Shown here in pieces: positions 60,401 to 64,000 of a stretch of 64,000 nt of DNA (within the stretch, counting starts at the first letter, position 1; every line of letters starts with the position of its first letter). Where the stretch lies: the NCBI GenBank assembly GCA_946811185.2, contig OX328109.1, forward strand, positions 17,086,255 to 17,150,254, given 5' to 3'. The translations under genes were made by a program, and so were the position numbers. The notes beneath the pieces were generated by a model, which saw only the letters and a program-made list of their open reading frames with translations, did no database searches and was not told the origin of the DNA. This stretch comes from Hippopus hippopus (Eukaryota > Mollusca > Bivalvia > Cardiida > Cardiidae).

Positions 60401-63400
60401 TTGGCAGAGTCTAAAAATTTGTTGTGTAGTAAAGGCATTATCTCCCGCTAGATGGCATTCTACAAATACACATCTATCTAATATGGGCATTATGGGTACA
60501 GAACCAGACAACTTTTCAAAACAACAACCGTTACTTTGAATTTCAAAATGAATTAAACGTTTACTCAATAAAACGCTACCTGGTGCGATTCATTCAGCTG
60601 TGATCGGCTAGCATGTAACCTATGCATCGCCCATTTATTAAAACAGCCCCTACATGCTTGGGTAATAGGCTAATAGCTTCGCTGTAAGCCCTACTTTTCC
60701 CGAATATTCGGGGGATGGGTCATAGCAGACAGGTCGAATCTTTGAAGAATATGACATGTGCAGACATCGGTAGTAAAGGTGAAAACAAAACAAGTTATAC
60801 AATTTTATTTTTTTCTCATTTCTAATCAATTACCTTGTTGTTTCTGTAATCTTTCTTGCATAATATAAATAAACATCACATAAGCGTTAACACTTAAATA
60901 GAATATATACCGTTTGATAGAAGCAATTTCTCCTACTACCTCAAGACAAACAGTTCACTTGAAGATTAACTTTTTCAGAAAAACAATTTTTTTTAATTAT
61001 TTAGAAATTCTTTAATCCTTCACCACACAATCCTGAGTTTTAACGACCCTCAGGAAGAAGCCGTTTGAAAACATTCTGGGAAAAGGAGAAAATGCTGGTG
61101 CATTTTCTCCTTTTTCCACGATGTTTTTTCTACACTATCAAAGAGAAATTCCATCAATTATGCCATGTTTAAAGTGTTGCCTGCAAATGCTTCCAATTTG
61201 GAGAAGTCGACATTTTTGCTGTGTGGTAAAGACTTAATGGAAGCCGGGTGATTGCTTGCTACACTAAATTGATCTCACAACCTTGAGGAAGGAGGCTTTA
61301 GAAAACATTGTAGGAAAAGAAGTAAATTCTGATAGCCTCCTGTTCCCATGATATTATTACCCTTTCAAAGAAAAACTCGCATTATAAGAGGAACAGTCAT
61401 TTGTTGACTACAATTTCTTTCAAAATGAACTAGCCTGAAATTTTGTTGTTTTAAGTTGAATGGAAAAACAGCCAGTGGCTTGGTAAGTTCGAAGAGCCAG
61501 TAAAAAAAAAAGAACATATTAAGAGGTGGGCAAGTAGCTGTGACACAACTAAAATATTGTTTTTTGAATGTGGAGGAAAGTTTTAACTCTTTACCAAACA
61601 ACAAAAATTTTGACTTGTCCAAATTGAAAGCATTTGCAGATGACACAGTAAGTATGACACAAAAATTGAATTTGCATGTGGATGGGTGGAAAAAATTGTG
61701 GGAAAAGGAGAAAATGCTGGTGACCAGCATTTTCTCCTTTTCCCACAATGTTTTCAAAAGGCTTCTTTCTCTGGGTGATAAAACTCAGGATGGTTAGGGT
61801 TAAATGAGGAGATAATATTTTGCACGGTCTGGCAAAAAAAAAAGTCAGGTTACAGAGGTGAAAATGCATGATTCATCTTGTTTTTTTGTGATGAAATGTT
61901 AGGCTTGTTTACCTCTTAACAATAAATTTATGCTATAATTTACAAGACAGATAGTTACATTGTTTGTTTCATTCATTATCCATGAAAATTAATCAGTTAT
62001 CATTAATTTCTTAAACCCTTTCCCTTTCCCTAACAATGAAACTTCTAATGACCAAGGAGAACACAGCTTTGAAAGTACTGTTGGAAAAAGAATTCCAGTT
62101 TCGTGCAGCAACCAATAACTTCTTTTCCCAGTGAATATTTTTCCATACTGTTAAAAACGATTATTACTCCTTTCTTCAAATGTCGGTATTTCATATAATT
62201 TGTCAAGCTTTCAGGCTTTTATCTGGTCTGAAGTTAGCAAATACAATAATGCGTAAATTGCTTAACTGTAAAAAAAGTCTGCAGAAAATGATCAAATGAA
62301 TCAGATTACGTAAAAGAGGAATTTTGATGTGGGGATAATCAGGAAAGTAATTATTGTAATAAATGGAGAGATGGCTGATTTAAAGGAACTTCTCCATTTG
62401 TTATGATGTTTTTCTGGGCCTCACTTTGCAGAGATGTATAATGCTAAGATTGTGAAAAGGGTTTAACTTCTTACAAAATGACAAATTTTGGATGCTTCGA
62501 AAATGAAAACATCTGCAGACGACAAGTTTGCAAGCGATACACATAAACTAAGTTTATCAGACTGGGTAGTAAACGTTGTGGAAAAAAGAGAAACCAGCAT
62601 TTGCTCCTTTTCCTACAAGTCTTCAAAAGCCTTTTCCTTCAGGATCATTAAAACTCACAATTGCACCGTATAGGATAAGCAGCCATGAATGATTCTTGGA
62701 TGGTGAAAAGGGTATAACAGTTATCAGGGAAAGGGAAAACAGAGATATGAATTTTGAAAACACTGTGGAAAAAGGAGAAAATGCTGGTAACCAGCATTTT
62801 CTCCTTTCAATTTCAATTTTTGTGTCACACTTATTTTGTCGTCTGCAAATGCTTCGAATTTGAACAAGTCTAAAATTTTGTCATTAGGTAAAGAGTCAAT
62901 GTTTAACTGGCAAAAACACTGTATCCTTCTGACATAATACCGGCTACCAGCCGTGTTTTGTTTGGTGTTGTGCGCCATTTTTAAATTTTAAAGCATTTAA
63001 GTTATCAGAGCTGTCAGTGTGCCTATCTATACACTTCTTATTTTGGAATTTTTCTTAAAAAAAAAAATAGTAGAAGATGAAATTGCAACATTTTCTCCTC
63101 TTATAATAATGCTTTCTACCCTTTTTAAACACAAATTCCATAATTTGAGCCACATCAATTATGTTGTCTGCAAATGCTTTCAAGTCCAAAATCTTTGTTA
63201 TCTGGTAAAGAAATAAGTGCCCTACCTTTGATATTTAGATGAACCAAACACTTCCTGTGGTACACTCTCACTGTGTTCAACCTCTTTAGTTGCCATGGCT
63301 ACCACTTCCTGATCTGAATGACTTGCATTTCCTGAACTATTAGCCGGTACACCCAGCATTGTTACATCCATATCAGCACTTGACTTATCTGCAATATGGC

Positions 63401-64000
63401 TTGTTGCATATACTTGTGATGTTGAAATGCTGTCAATATCTGATTTATGTTTCTGTACTCTTAAATGTTGATCCAAGTTCTTGCCTGCTTTCTGCAATGC
63501 TGTATCACAATAATCTGAAGTTTCCATGTTTTCAAAATCAACACTTTTTGTTACAGTATATGGAATACCTTTATCACAGCTGTTTGTATCTATATGTGAA
63601 CCAGATTTACTGTCACCTTGTTTTTTTAATGATTGATACGTGAGAAAAGGTCTTGAGGCATTTTTATCAATTTGCTCATCCATTTTCAAATCATGTTGTC
63701 CTGTACTGCAGCAATTCATTTGCTCACTGGACCCTTCATCGAAATGAAGATTGATTGTATCATGATGAAAATTGGATTTTAACACATCTATGTTGGCAGC
63801 ACTATTTTCCAAAGTTTGAAGTGATCCTTTCTCATGATGCCTCATTAGTTCAGAACTAACCTGTTCAAATATAGACTGGTTCCTTGAGGAGGTGCTTGTC
63901 TTGTTTGCATCAAGGGAGTTCTCAGAATCTGCAATTGTTGCTTTCTGCGGATCCAGCTCCAAACCGACTGCTTTAGAAGTATTGTTCCTTGTGGAGAAGC
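29572..64000 (-). CDS. Very large disordered protein with C-terminal MYND-like finger (5' end off the right edge)
   Basis: Seven exons in matching phases: (>64000)-63226, 54895-54753, 50421-50273, 48832-44371, 41945-41766, 41539-41370 and 30420-29644 (or through to a stop at 29572). They encode about 2,200 visible residues. Composition is low-complexity: Ser/Thr/Asn-rich and acidic first, Pro/Arg/Gln/His-rich later. Visible motifs: a Glu/Lys/Arg coiled coil (about 47630-47800), two SLDLS.KP motifs (near 46970 and 46740), SEIIDLTVVESP, a typical SUMO-interacting motif (about 45070-45115), and a final cysteine cluster C-x2-C-x7-C-x2-C-x4-YC-x3-C. These suggest a nuclear scaffold or co-regulator (inference). 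I do not recognise a named family. The N-terminus lies outside the window. Confidence 0.85.
30421..30880. other. Intron of the large gene, no recognised features
   Basis: Follows the acceptor of the finger exon. AT-rich; only a family A right-end-like fragment (AAAATTTTGTCATCTAGTCA) near 30813-30842. Confidence 0.4.
30881..31110 (+). mobile_element. TTAA-MITE family A copy
   Basis: CTAAACCGTTTACCACATGG left end (decayed TTAA); hairpin at about 30995-31060 with one asymmetric change (AAGGAG against CTCCAT). Right end GTGTGGTAAAGGGTTAA. Confidence 0.75.
31330..31520 (+). mobile_element. tRNA-derived SINE, shortened
   Basis: GGCTGGTTAGCTCAGTGGTT and AGAGCATCTGACTTGTGACC give a tRNA-like 5' half. 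Box B is altered (GTGAGTGATACC). The body keeps GTAGGTGCACTGACTGC and GGCGTTAAACTCC, with an internal deletion. Not a functional tRNA. Confidence 0.65.
31530..31715 (+). mobile_element. TTAA-MITE family A copy, decayed
   Basis: CTTCACCAGACGACAAATTC, hairpin left arm GAGGAGAAAATGCTGG with damaged right arm, and an end near TTTGGTAAAACACTAC. Confidence 0.5.
32137..32290. mobile_element. Foldback element with about 77-bp arms
   Basis: The arms (CAGCTTGTGGTTAATATGGG and complement) close on a GTGCCTTACGGCAC centre at 32207-32220 with few mismatches. Flanks from about 31990 (GGGGGGAATTATTTCCCCGTC) may belong to it. Non-coding. Confidence 0.7.
32337..32563 (+). mobile_element. TTAA-MITE family A copy, decayed
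   Basis: CTCTTTACCACAAAAGAAAA on the left. The hairpin has a shortened left arm (GCAGGAAAAGAAAATACTGG) and the end is TGTGGTAATGGATTAA. Confidence 0.6.
33006..33233 (+). mobile_element. TTAA-MITE family A copy
   Basis: TTAACCCTTTACCACACGAC to GTGTGGTAAAGGGTTAA, with an exact hairpin at about 33112-33178. One of the best copies with CCC-type ends. Confidence 0.88.
33355..33500 (+). mobile_element. TTAA-MITE family A copy, large internal deletion
   Basis: CTTACAAGGCGACAAAATTTTAG to AGACTTG, then directly CTGGTAGCCAGCATTTTGTCC. The left hairpin arm and the preceding 80 bp are gone. Confidence 0.6.
33563..33791 (+). mobile_element. TTAA-MITE family A copy
   Basis: TTAACTCTTTACCAGATGAC to TTTGGTAAAGAGTTAA, 229 bp counting both TTAA. 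Hairpin at about 33672-33738 with two asymmetric changes. Confidence 0.88.
34087..34316 (-). mobile_element. TTAA-MITE family A copy
   Basis: TTAACCCTTTACCATAC to TTTGGTGAAGGGTTAA, inverted. Hairpin at about 34140-34208, interrupted by AAAGG/TCTTC differences. Confidence 0.85.
34385..34580. mobile_element. TTAA-family B element
   Basis: TTAACTCTAAGAGCGTCC on the left; hairpin at about 34493-34555 with arms GTGTAGATCAACAATCAGAC and complement around ATTTTG. The right end is uncertain. Confidence 0.5.
34740..35087 (+). mobile_element. Dispersed element family D copy
   Basis: GGGGGCATAACTATATAAAA and TGCCCTAGTTGTATGGGTTC through to ACAGCCTAGCTAA; about 75% similar by eye to 3740-4040. It directly abuts the tandem-core element starting at 35091. 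Confidence 0.55.
35091..36350 (+). mobile_element. Tandem-core element, 1.26 kb
   Basis: Opens CAAGAGGGCCATTGGCCCTG with GCTCACCT and closes CGTGCTCAGGTGAACTA, so GCTCACCT and AGGTGA form short asymmetric inverted ends. In between are about seven degenerate units of roughly 160 bp with AAAATGTGGCCTCTAGACTG and GACCTACTTTTTGAC. The 3' CTA(A) fits the CTRR end of Helitrons (inference). Confidence 0.65.
36356..36465. mobile_element. Small foldback element
   Basis: AGGGCTGTATTCACCAACCA at the left and GAATACAACCCT at the right with an internal inverted AAAAATT pair. About 105 bp, non-coding. Confidence 0.55.
36508..36690. mobile_element. Foldback MITE family F, good copy
   Basis: Outer ends ACAAACCATTCTTAAGAAC and TTCTTAAGAATGATTGG. 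Core CTTCTGATTGGCTTAACC / TTTAGCCAATCAGAAG with CATTTGG loop. Same family as 16727-16914. Confidence 0.7.
36700..37270. other. Intron of the large gene, no recognised features
   Basis: No exon with matching phase, no element ends identified. AT-rich with ordinary complexity. Confidence 0.35.
37281..37418. mobile_element. Foldback element with about 32-bp terminal arms
   Basis: AGATGGTTGGTGTCTTGGAT at the left is mirrored by CTTAGACACCAACCATCT at the right with few mismatches. The middle (CTCCAGACTTTCATGTG) is unpaired. Confidence 0.7.
37683..38098. mobile_element. Two family A copies sharing one TTAA
   Basis: The inverted copy 37683-37900 has a long hairpin (about 37740-37803). The plus copy 37897-38098 starts on the same TTAA. 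Its left arm carries a tandem duplication of GAAAGTTTCTTCAGACAACA, and its left hairpin arm is missing. Confidence 0.75.
38150..38580. mobile_element. Decayed plus copy and an inverted family A copy
   Basis: About 38150-38300 keeps only arm fragments. The inverted copy 38349-38580 has GGGAAGAAGGAGAAAATGCTGG and ends TTTAGTAAAAAGTTAA. Confidence 0.6.
38696..39870 (+). mobile_element. Family A copy split by a tandem-core element
   Basis: Left part 38696-38756 (TTAACCCTCTACCAAAC, AAAGCATTTGCAGAAAGCA) and right part 39712-39870 (hairpin GCGGGAAAAGGGGAGAATGC, end GGTACAGGGTTAA) belong to one copy interrupted by 38757-39711. Confidence 0.75.
38757..39711 (+). mobile_element. Tandem-core element family E
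   Basis: Starts ACAAGAGGGCCATGATGGCC and ends GGCCTTTGGCCAGTGGAGCTA. Holds about four degenerate units of roughly 160 bp with CCTATGTAAAACTTGTGACC and TTGGTAGCACTAGG. The 5' GGGCC palindrome and the 3' GGCC hairpin before CTAG fit a Helitron-type terminus. Confidence 0.65.
40084..40940 (+). mobile_element. Tandem-core element family E, second copy
   Basis: Same units as 38757-39711 (GCCCATGTTAAACTTGTGACC, AAGCTACATGCCAAACTTGG) and the same right end GGCCTTTGGCCAGTGGAGCTAA. The left end is missing: it begins abruptly within a decayed family A copy (39940-40100). Confidence 0.65.
41104..41334 (+). mobile_element. TTAA-MITE family A copy
   Basis: TTAACTCTTTACCAAACAAC to GTGTGGTAAAGAGTTAA with a near-exact hairpin at about 41214-41281. 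Lies 36 bp downstream (gene sense) of the donor of the 41539-41370 exon. Confidence 0.88.
41370..41539 (-). CDS. Large gene, exon between 41539 and 41370
   Basis: Acceptor TTTTGTTTAG, donor CAG|GTACCA. With the preceding G it reads VEAQQNWSQIQKMQQIRANH and then LRNREVQSSQSLVAREMGIR through to VENFIQ. It ends in phase 0, matching the finger exon. The Gln-rich start could form a short helix. Confidence 0.85.
41766..41945 (-). CDS. Large gene, exon between 41945 and 41766
   Basis: Not long enough to show as a separate open frame with a start. Acceptor TTTATAG, donor AGAG|GTAAGG. Reads GQRLPNSEKAYQQFIIPPPN and then a Pro/Ser stretch (NPVLSPSSPHERLPPSPR). Phase 1 on both sides joins its neighbours. 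Confidence 0.85.
41955..42228. mobile_element. TIR element family C copy
   Basis: GGAGTCATGCTCTGTGAAAA to GCCAGAGCATGGCTAATA, with CAGCCTGTGCAATCCACGCA in the middle. It directly abuts the 41945 acceptor, only 9 bp away. Confidence 0.75.
42232..42711. mobile_element. TIR element family C copy split at its own TTAA
   Basis: ATGCTCTGTGAAAAG (left) and TGCATCTGCAAATAAGTATC through TTCTGGAGCATGGCAC (right) belong together. The family's internal GCTTAATGCATC is where a family A copy (42252-42480) has inserted. Confidence 0.8.
42252..42480 (+). mobile_element. TTAA-MITE family A copy nested in a family C element
   Basis: TTAACCCTTTCACACATGAC to GTGTGGTAAAGGGTTAA, 229 bp, with a TTAA at each border where uninterrupted family C copies have a single TTAA. 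Confidence 0.9.
42862..42965 (+). mobile_element. tRNA-derived SINE, head fragment
   Basis: CAAGGGGTGGCTGGTTCAAATCC and CCAGCTCAGC give the end of the tRNA-like head including box B. The body stops at CAACAGAATTCATTC. Confidence 0.5.
43158..43640. mobile_element. Family C relative followed by a family D copy
   Basis: About 43158-43380 contains two palindromic cores (CTGCGCAGTCCGTGCAGG, CCTGCGCGGACTGTGCAGG). From about 43381 a family D copy runs to GAAACCAGCCAAGCTAA at 43626. Confidence 0.5.
43735..43918 (-). mobile_element. TTAA-MITE family A copy, hairpin lost
   Basis: TTAACTCTTTACCACACAAT at the left and GTTGTCTGGTAAAGAGTA at the right. The centre is reduced to AGGAGAAAATACTGGCAGATG. Confidence 0.6.
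43948..44120. mobile_element. Foldback element with long arms
   Basis: GTGTGTGATATTAAAAATCT and TCACTTGAATGG on the left mirror ATTTGAGTGACAGATTTTTA and ATATCTATCACACAC on the right. The outer GATAATCAACTGG / CAGCTGATTATC also pair. The centre is GGTTGAAAAAACGAGTC.. / ..TTTTTTTAACC. Confidence 0.7.
44371..48832 (-). CDS. Large gene, 4.46-kb exon
   Basis: A single exon of 1,487 codons plus one base, acceptor ATATTTCAG, donor CCAG|GTAAAG, open throughout on the minus strand. The first 75 codons precede the first ATG (48607) and are in frame with the upstream exon, so that ATG is not the start. Order of regions: Ser/Thr/Asn-rich; a charged coiled coil (about 47800-47630); acidic Ser/Glu-rich with SLDLSKKP and SLDLSVKPL; Arg/Pro/Tyr-rich (YRPHVPYRP); IIDLTVVE; Pro/Gln/His-rich end. 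Other frames are shadows. Confidence 0.9.
49600..49795 (-). mobile_element. tRNA-derived SINE, truncated
   Basis: Tail TGATTGATTGCTTGTACTG and body (CAGTGCACTTATTCATGC, CCACTGGTTGCTTTCTC) of the 3349-type SINE; the head is missing. Confidence 0.6.
49835..49935. mobile_element. TTAA-family B hairpin
   Basis: Hairpin at about 49862-49920 (GAGTAGATCAAGATCAGACT and complement around AAAATG). The left flank GGATTAACCTCTTTG may be the element's TTAA end. Confidence 0.5.
50027..50251 (-). mobile_element. TTAA-MITE family A copy next to a coding exon
   Basis: AAACCCTTTACCACACAATC to TTTGGCAAAGGCTTAA, inverted, hairpin at about 50083-50143. It ends 22 bp downstream (gene sense) of the donor of the 50421-50273 exon. 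Confidence 0.75.
50273..50421 (-). CDS. Large gene, exon between 50421 and 50273
   Basis: Acceptor TCTTTTCAG, donor GAGAG|GTATTG. With the preceding G it reads VETNGVNFRQKPSLPVLRVQ, then PHLYKPPGTVSNTSPDSLRD and RGTLEISAGE, ending in phase 0. No known domain. Confidence 0.85.
51066..51782 (+). mobile_element. Tandem-core element with four 153-bp units
   Basis: Four highly similar units (GTCAATTTAAACATTTGACA, ACTGTGACCTTGACCTTGGG, GACACTAGTACTTGTT). They are followed by a CA-rich stretch with GACGGACAC and a GGCGGGGGCATAA end that resembles the GGGGGGCATAA end of 27079-28189. Units are about 95% identical by eye, so amplification is recent. Confidence 0.7.
51810..52038 (+). mobile_element. 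TTAA-MITE family A copy
   Basis: TTAACCCTTTACCAGACGAC to GTGCTGTAAAGGGTTAA. The loop has drifted (GAAAACAAAGGTTAACAGCG), breaking the hairpin tip. Confidence 0.8.
52230..52793. mobile_element. Array of three family A copies joined at TTAA
   Basis: A right-half plus copy (52230-52343) meets an inverted copy (52340-52568), which meets a full plus copy (52565-52793) on a shared TTAA at 52565-52568. The last has an exact hairpin at about 52673-52738. Confidence 0.75.
53147..53417 (-). mobile_element. Family A copy with a duplicated hairpin arm
   Basis: An inverted copy in which AGGCCTTTTGAAAACATTGT plus GGAGAAAATGCTGGTA occur twice in tandem (about 53191-53233 and 53235-53277). This makes the copy about 43 bp longer than usual. 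The duplication is almost exact, so recent. Confidence 0.75.
53760..54175. mobile_element. Unclassified inverted-repeat sequence with GGACAAAAGCCCCATAGGG units
   Basis: Between 53794 and 53865 the unit GGACAAAAGCCCCATAGGG, with variants, occurs three times around GGGCAATTGCCC. An inverted version (CATAGGGCTTTTGTCC) lies at about 54089-54104. A family A right-end fragment sits between (about 53905-53938). The outer limits are uncertain. Confidence 0.45.
54753..54895 (-). CDS. Large gene, exon between 54895 and 54753
   Basis: Acceptor CTTTTTCAAG, donor CCCAG|GTGTGA. With the AG carried over it reads SPETITESNAVKESAIDSST, then VEPGDHLHAPLSFGKTGAME and VCAAKQVP. Phase 2 in, phase 1 out. No known domain; acidic and Ser/Thr-rich like its neighbours. 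Confidence 0.8.
54985..55240 (+). mobile_element. Dispersed element family D copy
   Basis: AAATTCTAAGAAGAAAAAGG and GGTGATGACAGGGCTATGAC through GCAGCCAAGCTAA, matching 3740-4040 and 34740-35087. Confidence 0.55.
55408..55712 (-). mobile_element. tRNA-derived SINE
   Basis: Tail side GTACGGTGTTTAACGCCG; body CAGTGCACCTATCCATGC. On the minus strand the head has CCAGGTAGCTCAGTCTGTAT and box B-like TAGTTTGATCCC. It lies inside the intron between exons 54895 and 63226. Confidence 0.75.
55764..56100. mobile_element. Decayed family C element followed by a family B hairpin
   Basis: About 55764-55985 keeps GGGGTTTAATGCATCT, GTGGATCCATTTTGTC and ACAGATGCATCAAAAC. From about 56000 a family B hairpin (AGTATAGATCAGAGATCAGA and complement) follows. 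Confidence 0.5.
56340..56787 (+). mobile_element. Family A copy split at its hairpin loop by another copy
   Basis: The outer left half (AAAATATTAGACTTGTCC to GGAAAAGGAAAAAGCAC) and right half (CAAGCACTGTCATC, AAAAGCCTTTATTTTAAGG, TTTGGTAAAGAATTAA) flank the inner copy at 56473-56701. Confidence 0.75.
56473..56701 (+). mobile_element. TTAA-MITE family A copy nested in another copy
   Basis: TTAACTCTTTACCAAACGAC to GTGTGGTTAAGGGTTAA, 229 bp, with TTAA at each border and an exact hairpin at about 56579-56646. The young appearance of the inner copy against the decayed outer copy gives their order. Confidence 0.88.
56920..57930. other. Intron of the large gene, no recognised features
   Basis: Apart from a family A right-half fragment just before it (56790-56915), no element ends, exons of matching phase or RNA genes are visible. 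Several short open frames have no recognisable content. Confidence 0.35.
57933..58395 (-). mobile_element. Three inverted family A pieces in series
   Basis: A copy with a deleted left arm (57933-58103), a full copy (58100-58329, TTAACTCTTTACCACACAGT to TTTGATAAAGAGTTAA) and a right-end fragment (58326-58395) share TTAA junctions. Confidence 0.7.
58857..59084 (+). mobile_element. TTAA-MITE family A copy
   Basis: TTAACTCTTTACCAAACAAC to GTGTGGTAAAGAGTTAA; hairpin at about 58964-59031 with a few asymmetric changes. Otherwise close to consensus. Confidence 0.88.
59136..59622. mobile_element. tRNA-like composite repeat with foldback arms
   Basis: Arms at about 59310-59350 and 59419-59460 (ACGGGAGACCACTCCTTCAT and complement) enclose a box A-like TTTAGCTCAGTGGTTATGG. 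At 59525-59614 the minus strand reads CCCGCATAGCTCAATAGGTA, TGGGTTTGATCCCCAC, a second tRNA-like head. Probably a third SINE family inserted in or fused with a foldback element. Confidence 0.55.
59790..60013 (+). mobile_element. TTAA-MITE family A copy
   Basis: The left TTAA is lost (GTTCATTCTTTACCAAATG) but the rest is close to consensus with an exact hairpin at about 59896-59962. Ends TTTGGTAAAGGGTTAA. Confidence 0.8.
60220..60440 (-). mobile_element. TTAA-MITE family A copy, decayed
   Basis: CTAACCTTTTACCACACAAT, hairpin broken to GTGGAAAAGGAGATAATTAT and a T-run, arm TCATCTGCAAATGCTTTG, end GTGTAGTAAAGGC. Confidence 0.55.
60441..61010. other. Intron of the large gene, no recognised features
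   Basis: No exon of suitable phase, no element ends. Contains CCCGAATATTCGGGG, a 15-bp palindrome, near 60698. Confidence 0.35.
61012..61450 (-). mobile_element. Two inverted family A copies, hairpins shortened
   Basis: The first (61012-61238) has the loop reduced to CTGGTGCATTTTC, missing about 6 bp. The second (about 61258-61450) is decayed, with GTAGGAAAAGAAGTAAATTC and no right arm. Confidence 0.55.
61583..61803 (+). mobile_element. TTAA-MITE family A copy
   Basis: TTAACTCTTTACCAAACAAC to GATGGTTAGGGTTAA, hairpin at about 61690-61757 exact apart from the outermost bases. Confidence 0.8.
62463..63213. mobile_element. Decayed family A pieces beside the 63226 donor
   Basis: A plus copy (about 62463-62675, AAAATGAAAACATCTGCAGA), an inverted copy (about 62745-62900, hairpin followed directly by CAATTTCAATTTTTG) and an inverted right half (about 63085-63213, GTTGTCTGCAAATGCTTTC, ending CTGGTAAAGAAAT). 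The last ends 12 bp from the splice donor at 63226. Confidence 0.55.
63226..64000 (-). CDS. Large gene, 5'-most visible exon (continues off right edge)
   Basis: Open on the minus strand from the window edge to donor AAAG|GTAGGG. There is no start codon that must be used: the frame stays open upstream of LELDPQKATI with FSTRNNTSKAVG. Ser/Asp/His-rich and acidic (NLHFDEGSSEQMNCCSTGQH; SADMDVTMLGVPANS). Ends with VFGSSKYQ and two bases of a serine codon completed by the next exon. The true N-terminus lies beyond 64000. Confidence 0.85.

Overview
The window is eukaryotic nuclear DNA: split genes with GT-AG introns, AT-rich intergenic DNA and dense short transposons. The repeats (tRNA-derived SINEs ending in ATCA-type tails, a terminal-inverted-repeat family starting near GAGCCATGCTCTG, tandem-core elements with 'GTGACCTTGACCTT') are of kinds I associate with heterodont bivalve molluscs (Dreissena, Mercenaria, Mya and relatives). 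The organism call is an inference; no species marker gene is present.

Three genes can be supported. (1) Cyclin H (CCNH), minus strand: four coding exons from the start codon at 6177 down to 2424; the 3' half lies off the left edge. (2) RAMAC, the activating subunit of the mRNA cap methyltransferase RNMT, plus strand: three coding exons, 9084-12385, complete at 80 residues. The two genes are head to head, and both act at the coupling of transcription initiation to mRNA capping. Splice-site patterns suggest that their leader exons start from one short shared promoter near 6880. (3) A very large minus-strand gene from beyond 64000 down to about 29600: seven exons with matching splice phases, one of 4.46 kb, about 2,200 residues visible. 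The protein is mostly disordered, with a charged coiled coil, a SUMO-interacting-type motif, two SLDLS motifs and a C-terminal MYND-like cysteine finger. I do not recognise it as a named family.

Most of the remainder is mobile DNA. The dominant family (called A here) is a roughly 228-bp non-autonomous element bounded by TTAA, with ends CTCTTTACCA or CCCTTTACCA and a central near-perfect 67-bp palindrome. I see about 60 copies or fragments. TTAA targets and CCC-type ends point to piggyBac mobilisation. Several copies have inserted into other copies or other families at TTAA. A second TTAA family (B) has a 'GTAGATCAAGATCAGACTGCAC' type hairpin. Other elements are Helitron-like tandem-core elements, SINEs, several foldback elements and two minisatellites.

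Layout: 1-2400 repeats and a 92-bp-arm foldback; 2424-6900 CCNH; 6880-12385 RAMAC; 12400-29500 intergenic repeats; 29572-64000 the large gene, whose introns are full of the same repeats. No rRNA gene, functional tRNA gene, CRISPR array or prokaryotic operon is visible.
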